DNA of 64,000 nt from the NCBI RefSeq assembly GCF_026410545.1, contig NZ_JAPMIT010000001.1, positions 1 to 64,000 on the forward strand. The letters run 5' to 3'. This document shows positions 57,772-64,000 of this stretch, one piece after another. Within the stretch, counting starts at the first letter, position 1. Every line of letters begins with the position of its first letter. Position numbers and translations under genes: made by a program. The notes under the pieces are model-generated. The model worked only from the letters and a program-made list of their open reading frames with translations. It was not told where the DNA came from and did no database searches. The DNA comes from Microbacterium sp. STN6 (GTDB lineage: Bacteria > Actinomycetota > Actinomycetes > Actinomycetales > Microbacteriaceae).

Positions 57772-57831
57772 GCGAGCCGGCCTCAGGCGGGCCGGCCTCA
57801 GGCGGGCCGGCCTCAGGCGAGCCAGCCTCAG
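57772..57831. repeat. 15-bp tandem repeat carrying the glucosidase stop codon, four copies
   Basis: The unit GCG(A/G)GCC(A/G)GCCTCAG occurs four times. The right-most copy contains the last codons and TGA stop of the GH13 glucosidase (minus strand), and each further copy repeats that stop in frame. The array therefore extends the 3' end of the gene as reiterated stop units. Confidence 0.88.
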
Positions 57832-59570
57832 GCGAGCCAGACCGTCGTGTCGGCCGGCAGCAGGCGCCCGTCGAGCGGCCCGCTCGCCAGCAGCACCTCG
57901 CCGTCGCCGAGTTCAACGCTCGTCGAGCCCGTGTTCGCGATCACGGTGACATCGCCGTTGCGCAGTGCGACGACCTGCTCCGGGTATCCGTCGAGCCACC
58001 GCACCTCGCCGAGCCCGAGCCCGTGCGCCTTGCGCTCCGCGAGCAGCCGCGTGTATAGCGCCAGCGTCGAGGCGGGGTCGCCCTCCTGCGCGTCGCGCGC
58101 GTAGCGGGCCCAGTCGGCGGGCTGGGGCAGCCAGCTCTCGCCCGTGCTGTTGAAACCGAAGGCCGGGGACGCCGCCCGCCACGGGAGCGGCACGCGGCAT
58201 CCGTCGCGCCCATAGCGCTCGCCGTTCGTGCGGGTCCACGTCGGGTCCTGCCTGGCGTCGTCGGGAAGGTCGATGACCTCGGGAAGGCCAAGCTCCTCGC
58301 CCTGGAACAGGTAGCTCGAGCCCGGCAGCGACAGCATGAGCGCCGTGGCCGCCCGGGCGCGGCGCAACCCCAGCTCGGCGTCCGGGCGCACGGGCATGTT
58401 CGGGCCGATGCCGTGCCCCTGGGGGTTGTCGAACGTGAGCGCGAGACGCGTCGCGTGGCGCACCACGTCGTGGTTCGACAGCACCCACGTGCTGGGCGCA
58501 CCGACGGAACCGAACGCCGCGAGCGACGTGTCGATCACGCCGCGAAGAGCGGACGCCTGCCACGGCATCTCGAGGTATGCGAAGTTGAACGCCTGGTTCA
58601 TTTCGTCGGAGCGCACCCACTTGGCGAGCTTCGACATGGGCTCGACCCACGCCTCGGCGACGAGCACGCGGTCGCCCTCGTACTCGTCGAGGATGCGGTG
58701 CCAGTCGCGGTAGATGTCGTGCACGCCCTCCTGCGCCCAGTACGGCGCGGTCGGCGGCTCTGCTTCGGCGGCCGGCTGCATGCCGTCGAGTGCACCGTCG
58801 CTCGGCGCGCCGCCGCCCATGCTGCCGCCCTCAGCCGGCGGCGTGTAGTCGGGCAGACCGGGGGCCTTGATCATGCCGTGCGCCACGTCGACACGGAACC
58901 CGTCGACGCCGCGGTCGAGCCAGAACCGCAGCACGCCGCGGAACTGCTCGCGCACCCATTCGTCCTGCCAGTTGAGGTCTGGCTGGCTCGAGTCGAACAG
59001 GTGCAGGTACCACTGGCCGGGCGTGCCGTCGGGCTCGGTGACGCGGGTCCACGCGCTGCCGCCGAAGACGGACTCCCAGTTGTTGGGTGGAAGCTGCCCC
59101 TCATCGCCCTGGCCGTCGCGGAACAGGTAGTGCTCCCGCTCGACGCTGCCGGGAGCCGATGCGAGGGCCGCCTGGAACCAGGCGTGGTCACTCGACGTGT
59201 GGTTGGGAACGATGTCCACGATCACGCGCATGCCGAGCTCGTGGGCGCGCCACTGCATCCGCTCGAAGTCGTCAAGGGTGCCGAACGCCGGGTCGACCTG
59301 GCAGTAGTCGGCGACGTCGTAGCCCGCGTCCCGCTGCGGCGAGGTGAAGAACGGCGAGAGCCAGATCGCGTCGACGCCGAGCCGCTGCAGCTCGGGCAGG
59401 TGCGCCGTGACGCCGGGCAGATCGCCGAGGCCGTCGCCGTTCGCGTCGGCGAACGAGCGCGGATACACCTGGTAGATCACGGCCGAACGCCACCACTCGC
59501 GCCCCTGCGCGTCTGGTTCCTGCGCGGGGGCCGACAGCGACGTCATCGTCTTCTGAGAGGTGAGCAGCAT
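57828..59570 (-). CDS. GH13 alpha-glucosidase (maltodextrin regulon)
   Basis: The product (580 residues) hydrolyses short alpha-glucans to glucose. GH13 motifs: WWRSAVIYQVYPRSFADANG, DIVPNHTSSDH, GFRVDVAHGM (nucleophile Asp, about 229), LVAEAWVEP (acid Glu, about 305) and VLSNHDVVRHA (Asp, about 367). The layout is that of actinobacterial oligo-alpha-1,4-glucosidases, with an insert GGSMGGGAPSDGALDG. No signal peptide, so it works on imported maltodextrins. ATG 59570 is chosen over the open frame to 59648 because AAGGAAG precedes it. It is divergent from malE and shares its operators. Confidence 0.92.
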   Translation of the reverse strand: MLLTSQKTMTSLSAPAQEPDAQGREWWRSAVIYQVYPRSFADANGDGLGDLPGVTAHLPELQRLGVDAIWLSPFFTSPQRDAGYDVADYCQVDPAFGTLDDFERMQWRAHELGMRVIVDIVPNHTSSDHAWFQAALASAPGSVEREHYLFRDGQGDEGQLPPNNWESVFGGSAWTRVTEPDGTPGQWYLHLFDSSQPDLNWQDEWVREQFRGVLRFWLDRGVDGFRVDVAHGMIKAPGLPDYTPPAEGGSMGGGAPSDGALDGMQPAAEAEPPTAPYWAQEGVHDIYRDWHRILDEYEGDRVLVAEAWVEPMSKLAKWVRSDEMNQAFNFAYLEMPWQASALRGVIDTSLAAFGSVGAPSTWVLSNHDVVRHATRLALTFDNPQGHGIGPNMPVRPDAELGLRRARAATALMLSLPGSSYLFQGEELGLPEVIDLPDDARQDPTWTRTNGERYGRDGCRVPLPWRAASPAFGFNSTGESWLPQPADWARYARDAQEGDPASTLALYTRLLAERKAHGLGLGEVRWLDGYPEQVVALRNGDVTVIANTGSTSVELGDGEVLLASGPLDGRLLPADTTVWLA

Positions 59571-59620
59571 GGTCTTCCTTACTATCGAACAGCGGATGCC
59601 GCGGGCGGGTCTGAAATCCC

Positions 59621-59677
59621 TTGCGCAAGCTGTTGCAATTCTAATCACTCTCTTGCTATAACTGTAAGCGCTTGCAA
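59621..59677. promoter_or_regulatory. Divergent glucosidase/malE promoters with two LacI-type operators
   Basis: Plus strand: TTGCAA (59633-59638), 18 nt, TATAAC (59657-59662), for malE. Minus strand: TTACAG (59667-59662), 18 nt, TAGAAT (59643-59638), for the glucosidase. TGTAAGCGCTTGCAA (59663-59677) covers the malE start point and the minus -35 box; a second site TTGCGCAAGCTGTTGCAA (59621-59638) covers the malE -35 and the minus -10 box. One repressor could silence both genes. The repressor at 53407-54423 has the same core site. Confidence 0.7.
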
Positions 59678-59761
59678 CATTCCTGGGAGAACGGCCTCTC
59701 GCCTTGATCGTGTTCGGTCAGGAGAGCGGCGTTCTTTCCGAACACACAGAAAGGCACACCA

Positions 59762-61030
59762 ATGAAGGTGACCAAACGGTCCTTGGTGAGCGCGGCTGCT
59801 CTCGCCGTGGTGGCTATCTCGGCCACTGCCCTCTCGGGCTGCTCCTCCGCCGGCAACGACTCGTCTGGCTCAGACAGCCTCAGCAAGGGTTCGCAGACGC
59901 TTACTCTCTGGGTCGACACGGAGCGCGCGCCAGCGCTGAAAGACGTGGCAGCCCAGTTCAAGAAGGACACCGGGGTAACGGTCAAGCTGGTCGTCAAGGA
60001 CTTCGCGAACGTCGACAAGGACTTCATCAGCCAGGTTCCGACCGGCAAGGGCCCCGACATGATCGTCTCGCCTCACGACAAGCTCGGCGCGTACGTGCAG
60101 AACGGCGTCGTCGCCCCGCTCGAGCTCGGCAAGAAGCTCGACGAGTTCGCGAAGGTGGCCGTGCAGGCGGTCACGTATGACGGAAATGTCTACGGCCTGC
60201 CGTACTCCATCGAGAACGTCGCGCTGCTGCGCAACACCGCCCTCGTGCCCGACGCCTCGAAGACGTTCGACGAGGTCATCTCGAAGGGCAAGGCAGCGGT
60301 CGCGGCCGGCAACGGCGTGAAGTACCCGTTCCTGCTCGGCCTCGACCCCAAGCAGGGTGACCCGTACCACATGTACCCGCTGCAGACGTCGTTCGGCTCC
60401 TCGGTGTTCGCCCAGAACTCCGACGGCACCTACGACCCCACCAAGCTCACCCTCGGTGACGAGGCCGGCCTGAAGTTCGCGGCCGCCATCAAGAAGTGGG
60501 GCCAGGAAGGCGTGCTGAACGCCAACATCACGGGCGACATTGCGCTCGACGCGTTCGAGAAGGGCCAGTCGCCGTACTACCTGACGGGCCCGTGGAACGT
60601 TCCCGCCATCAAGGCTGCCGGCATCAAGTACGCAATCGACCCGCTGCCGTCTGCTGGTGGGCAGGATGCACAGCCGTTCCTCGGCGTCAATGCCTTCTTC
60701 ATCAGCTCCAAGAGCAAGAACAAGGTCGCCGCGACCAAGTTCCTCGTGGACTACCTGGGCACCGACGCGGTGCAGAAGCAGCTGTACAAGATCGGCGGCC
60801 GCCCGCCGGCGCTCACGAGCACCTACGACGAGGTCAGCAAGACCGACCCCGATATCAAGGCGTTCGGTGACATCGGCCTGAACGGCGTTCCCATGCCCGC
60901 GATCCCTGAGATGGGTGCGGTCTGGGCCGACTGGGGTGCGGCCGAGCTGCAGCTCATCAAGGGCGACGGCGATCCCACGACAGTGTGGAACACCGCAGTC
61001 AGCAACATCGAGTCGAAGCTCAAGGGCTAG
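59762..61030 (+). CDS. Maltodextrin-type ABC transporter substrate-binding lipoprotein (MalE-like)
   Basis: The 422-residue protein has a lipoprotein signal with lipobox ALSGC (Cys27) and the family 1 sugar-binding fold: LTLWVDTERAPALKDVAAQFKKDTGVTVK, GPDMIVSPHDKLGAYVQNGVVAPLE, YDGNVYGLPYSIENVALLRN, and PYYLTGPWNVPAIKAAG, close to MalE-type maltose-binding proteins. AAAGG lies upstream of ATG 59762. It is the first gene of malE-malF-malG and is followed by a strong hairpin. Confidence 0.93.
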   Translation: MKVTKRSLVSAAALAVVAISATALSGCSSAGNDSSGSDSLSKGSQTLTLWVDTERAPALKDVAAQFKKDTGVTVKLVVKDFANVDKDFISQVPTGKGPDMIVSPHDKLGAYVQNGVVAPLELGKKLDEFAKVAVQAVTYDGNVYGLPYSIENVALLRNTALVPDASKTFDEVISKGKAAVAAGNGVKYPFLLGLDPKQGDPYHMYPLQTSFGSSVFAQNSDGTYDPTKLTLGDEAGLKFAAAIKKWGQEGVLNANITGDIALDAFEKGQSPYYLTGPWNVPAIKAAGIKYAIDPLPSAGGQDAQPFLGVNAFFISSKSKNKVAATKFLVDYLGTDAVQKQLYKIGGRPPALTSTYDEVSKTDPDIKAFGDIGLNGVPMPAIPEMGAVWADWGAAELQLIKGDGDPTTVWNTAVSNIESKLKG

Positions 61031-61044
61031 AACTCGAACGCGAC

Positions 61045-61081
61045 GAGTCGGAGCCGGTGCCACGCGTGCCGGCTCCGACTC
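61045..61081 (+). terminator. 13-bp stem-loop between malE and malF genes
   Basis: GAGTCGGAGCCGG (61045-61057) pairs perfectly with CCGGCTCCGACTC (61069-61081). As in many sugar ABC operons, such a stem after the binding-protein gene could lower downstream transcription or protect the malE mRNA. No T-tract is present. Confidence 0.6.
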
Positions 61082-61164
61082 GCGCAGAGAATGAACCGCG
61101 CGGGGCATGGTGCCCCAAGCGGCCGCACGCTGAACACCGAAGTACCGGGAGTACGTGAGTCACG

Positions 61165-62838
61165 ATGGCGAACGACAACGGTCGAGCGACGACGCTCGAC
61201 GTGAAGGCTAACGCGAGCGCCAAGGCGAATGGCGTGAGCCCCGCGGGTGGGCGAGGCACGGGCGGTGGGCCGGCATCCGCTCGTCTTCCGCGCGGAGGCG
61301 GCAGCGGCATGGTCGGCCTGCTGGTAAAGATCGTGTTGCTGGGCCTGCTCGACGCGATCGTGGTGTGGGCGGTCATCGTGATGGCCGGGCTCGCCATGTG
61401 GATTCCCGTCGTCATCACCGTGATCGTCACGGGCATCATCAACTGGATCTACCTCGGCAGCGGCAAGCGGCTCCCCGCCAAGTACCTCGCACCCGGGGTG
61501 GTTTTCCTTCTGATCTTCCAGGTGTTCGTGCTGATCTTCAGCGGCTACGTCGCGTTCACCAACTACAGCGACGGCCACAACAGCACCAAGGACGACGCCA
61601 TCGCCGCCATCAGCGCGGCCGGCATGAAGCGCGTGCCCGACTCACCGGCGTACCACGTGAGCGTTCTCGAGCGCGACGGCAAACTGTTTCTGCTCGCGAC
61701 CGACCCCGAGGGCTCCGTCTTCGTCGGCGGCGAGGATTCCCCGCTGAAGCCGGTGACGAACGCGAGCGAGGATTCGACGGGAGCGGCCAACGGCATCCCC
61801 GGGTATCACACCCTCAGCCTCAGTGAGGTGCTCAACCGGCAGTCGGATGTCACGGAGCTCTCTGTGCCGCTCTCCGACTCGCCCGCCGACGGGCAGCTGC
61901 GCACCGACGACGCGAGCACCGCGTACGTGTTCCGCGCGAACGTTTCGTACGACCCGAAGACCGACACGTTCACATCGGGCGACGGCACGGTGTACGTTGA
62001 CGACGGCAACGGCCAGTTCGCCACGCGCGACGGCGCCAAAACGTTGAGCCCCGGCTGGAAGGTCGACGTGGGCTTCGACAACTTCGTTCGGGCGTTCACG
62101 AACGAGCAGATCGCCGCGCCGCTCTGGCGCGTGATCGTGTGGACCTTCGCGTTCGCGATTCTCTCCGTTCTCTCCACCTTCGCGCTCGGCCTGTTCCTGG
62201 CGATGGTGCTCAACCACCCGCGACTGCGCGGCAAGAAGGTGTACCGCGTTCTGGTGATCCTGCCGTACGCCTTCCCCGCGTTCCTCTCCGGACTCGTGTG
62301 GGCAGGCCTCATGAACCCCGAGTTCGGGTTCATCAATCAGGTTCTCTTCGGCGGTGCCGAGATACCGTGGCTGACCGCGCCCTGGCTCGCGCGGTTCAGC
62401 GTGCTGCTCGTGAACCTCTGGCTCGGCTACCCCTATATGTTCCTCGTGTGCACCGGTGCGCTGCAGTCTCTGCCTGAAGAAGTGGATGAGGCGGCGCGCG
62501 TCGACGGCGCCAGTCCGTGGCGCATCTTCCGGGCCATCAAGCTGCCCCTGCTGCTCGTCTCGGTCGCGCCGCTGCTGATCGCCTCGTTCGCGTTCAACTT
62601 CAACAACTTCAACGTCATCTACATGCTCACCAAGGGATGGCCGCGGTTCACCGACACCACACTCGACATCGGCTCCACCGACCTGCTCATCACCATGGTT
62701 TACAAGGTGGCGTTCGGCCAGGGCGGCGTGCGCGACTACGGTCTGGCGAGCGCACTGTCGATCCTCATCTTCATTCTGGTCGCCGTGGTATCGATCATCG
62801 CGTTCCGGCGAACCAAAGCACTGGAGGAGATCAACTGA
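61165..62838 (+). CDS. Maltodextrin ABC permease, MalF-like
   Basis: The 557-residue membrane protein has an N-terminal Gly-rich tail, a helix cluster (IVLLGLLDAIVVWAVIVMAGL, MWIPVVITVIVTGIINWIYL), a large extracytoplasmic insert (about residues 130-300) typical of MalF, and a C-terminal permease core with the EAA motif EEVDEAARVDGASPWRIFRAI (about 436). It pairs with the next gene to form the channel. Its TGA overlaps the malG ATG by one base. The ATPase gene is not in the window and may be elsewhere (a shared MsmK-type ATPase). Confidence 0.92.
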   Translation: MANDNGRATTLDVKANASAKANGVSPAGGRGTGGGPASARLPRGGGSGMVGLLVKIVLLGLLDAIVVWAVIVMAGLAMWIPVVITVIVTGIINWIYLGSGKRLPAKYLAPGVVFLLIFQVFVLIFSGYVAFTNYSDGHNSTKDDAIAAISAAGMKRVPDSPAYHVSVLERDGKLFLLATDPEGSVFVGGEDSPLKPVTNASEDSTGAANGIPGYHTLSLSEVLNRQSDVTELSVPLSDSPADGQLRTDDASTAYVFRANVSYDPKTDTFTSGDGTVYVDDGNGQFATRDGAKTLSPGWKVDVGFDNFVRAFTNEQIAAPLWRVIVWTFAFAILSVLSTFALGLFLAMVLNHPRLRGKKVYRVLVILPYAFPAFLSGLVWAGLMNPEFGFINQVLFGGAEIPWLTAPWLARFSVLLVNLWLGYPYMFLVCTGALQSLPEEVDEAARVDGASPWRIFRAIKLPLLLVSVAPLLIASFAFNFNNFNVIYMLTKGWPRFTDTTLDIGSTDLLITMVYKVAFGQGGVRDYGLASALSILIFILVAVVSIIAFRRTKALEEIN

Positions 62839-63791
62839 TGTCCGAATCGACTGCACCCTCGGCCGTCGGCGTCGCCGCGGCATCCGCTGGTCTTATCGAT
62901 GGCGAGGACGAGCGCCGCATCCCCACGAAACGGCCCGTGCGGCCCGGGCGCTGGTTCCGCGACACCGGCTGGCGTCATGTGGTGGCGGTCGTGCTCGTGG
63001 TGTTCGCGGTGTTCCCGCTGCTCTACGTGGTGAGCGCGTCGCTTCGGCCGAACGGCACGCTCGTGGGCTCGAACGCGCTGTTCACGAGCCTCGACCTGAC
63101 CAACTACGTGAAGCTGTTCCAGAACCCGAGCCAGCCGTTCGGGCTGTGGTTCATCAACACGCTGATCATCGGCGGCATCACCGCGGTGCTCACGGTGTTC
63201 CTTGGCGCGATGGCGGCGTACGCGTTCTCGCGCATGCGGTTCACGGGGCGACGCGTGGGGCTGCTGTCGCTCATGCTCATCCAGATGTTCCCGCAGTTCC
63301 TGGCCGTCGTGGCCATCTTCCTGCTGCTGGCGGCGATCGGCGACGTGTTCCCGGCGCTCGGCCTGGGCAGCCAGCTGGGGCTCATCATGGTCTACCTGGG
63401 CGGCGCCCTGGGCGTGAACACGTACCTTATGTACGGGTTCTTCAACACCGTGCCCGTGTCGATCGACGAGGCGGCGAAGATTGACGGCGCGAGCCATGCG
63501 CAGATCTTCTTCACGATCATCCTGCGGCTGGTCGCGCCCATTCTCGCCGTGGTTGGGCTGCTGTCGTTCATCGCCTCGACAGGCGAGTACGTGATCGCGA
63601 GCATCGTGCTCACCGACCCGAACACGCAGACGCTCGCGGTCGGCCTCTACGCGTTCATCTCGCAGAAGTTCTCGAACAACTGGAGCATCTTCGCCGCGGG
63701 TGCCGTGCTCTCGGCACTGCCCGTGATGGCCGTGTTCCTCGGGCTGCAGAAGTACATCGTCGGCGGGCTCACCGCGGGCAGCGTCAAGTGA
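62838..63791 (+). CDS. Maltodextrin ABC permease, MalG-like
   Basis: The product (317 residues) has six helices and the EAA loop SIDEAAKIDGASHAQIFFTII (about 207). The segment YVVSASLRPNGTLVG and LMYGFFNTVPV match MalG. ATG 62838 overlaps the malF stop (TGATG), so translation is coupled. The stop overlaps a GTG that begins the next GH13 gene. Confidence 0.93.
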   Translation: MSESTAPSAVGVAAASAGLIDGEDERRIPTKRPVRPGRWFRDTGWRHVVAVVLVVFAVFPLLYVVSASLRPNGTLVGSNALFTSLDLTNYVKLFQNPSQPFGLWFINTLIIGGITAVLTVFLGAMAAYAFSRMRFTGRRVGLLSLMLIQMFPQFLAVVAIFLLLAAIGDVFPALGLGSQLGLIMVYLGGALGVNTYLMYGFFNTVPVSIDEAAKIDGASHAQIFFTIILRLVAPILAVVGLLSFIASTGEYVIASIVLTDPNTQTLAVGLYAFISQKFSNNWSIFAAGAVLSALPVMAVFLGLQKYIVGGLTAGSVK

Positions 63792-64000
63792 CGGGGCGGT
63801 ATCGTCGTCACGTGCTTGAACCGCATCACGACGGATCGCCCCTGTATGTCTCGACCCAGTCGCCTCGCCTGGGCGAGCGCGTGCTCGTGCGCGTGCGCGT
63901 ACCCGCGGGCTACGGCCCACTGAAGGCCGTGCGCGTGCGGTCGAACCCCGACCACGAGCCCGTGTGGGCGGATGCCGCGCCGCGCGCCGCGCCCGTGCAT
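63788..64000 (+). CDS. GH13-family glucanohydrolase, N-terminal fragment (cut by window end)
   Basis: The frame GTG 63788 encodes 71 residues to the edge, including LEPHHDGSPLYVSTQSPRLG, then RVLVRVRVPAGYGPLKAVRVRSNPDHEPVW. This resembles the N-terminal beta-sandwich of actinobacterial maltodextrin-degrading GH13 enzymes, which places it in the malE-F-G operon by a GTGA overlap. GTG 63812 is an alternative start. The catalytic domain lies outside the window, so the call is tentative. Confidence 0.65.
   Translation, partial: MTGRYRRHVLEPHHDGSPLYVSTQSPRLGERVLVRVRVPAGYGPLKAVRVRSNPDHEPVWADAAPRAAPVH

Overview
The window is 64 kb of high-GC DNA with the gene content of an aerobic actinobacterium, most probably a member of the Microbacteriaceae. 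That assignment is inference. It rests on the type II cytochrome c maturation set, a menaquinone cluster, an archaeal-type AspRS, a mycobacterial-type bS22 mini-protein, DUF4229, a CydA-independent respiratory gene set, many GTG starts, and the intergenic repeat family built from GGGTTGAGG and GTCTCGAAACCC. No prophage, CRISPR array or rRNA operon was seen; there is one tRNA (Tyr).

Layout: 1-645 is an IS481-family copy broken by an IS3-family insertion. 0.8-13.3 kb holds housekeeping genes: flavin reductase, HesB-like protein, NYN-LOTUS protein, lactonase, MarR, a receiver-less winged-helix regulator, upp, tadA, a CDF transporter, proC, a Ktr/Trk potassium system, ArsR, and an excisionase-type HTH gene next to the tiny bS22 gene. 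13.3-19.6 kb holds aspS, a phosphatase and the operon TlpA-CcdA-ResB-CcsB. 19.8-26.5 kb holds a 1414-residue secreted amylase with its LacI regulator and an MFS exporter with an HxlR regulator. 27.1-38.9 kb is the menaquinone block menC/menB-menE-menA/menD/menF/menG-prenyl synthase-ferredoxin reductase. 39.5-53.0 kb is an accessory catabolic locus: a divergent hydrolase, a peptide-type ABC importer, an alpha/beta hydrolase, a CapA-like protein, a class III CoA-transferase, two 2-hydroxyacyl-CoA dehydratase-like subunits and MarR regulators. 53.4-64 kb is a maltodextrin regulon (LacI, GH13 glucosidase, MalE-MalF-MalG, start of another GH13), interrupted by tRNA-Tyr, a 498-bp IS481-derived element, a repeat-rich stretch, an inositol-phosphatase-like gene and an M23 peptidase.

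The most unusual locus is the 41.0-52.4 kb operon. Its last nine genes are joined by eight consecutive 4-nt ATGA/GTGA overlaps. Its gene set resembles the anaerobic phenyllactate dehydratase systems (CaiB-type CoA-transferase plus HgdAB-type dehydratase), but no activator ATPase is present and both dehydratase subunits have lost most or all of the cysteines that bind the iron-sulfur clusters. This points to changed chemistry.

A second theme is a mobile-looking palindromic repeat found at seven places. It lies after stop codons, supplies the stop codon of the ferredoxin reductase gene, and sits in frame inside menB and menD, where it encodes the same short peptide. A third theme is promoter layout: about twenty start codons lie only 6-7 nt downstream of a TANNNT or CAGACT -10 box, which indicates leaderless transcription and was used here to choose starts.
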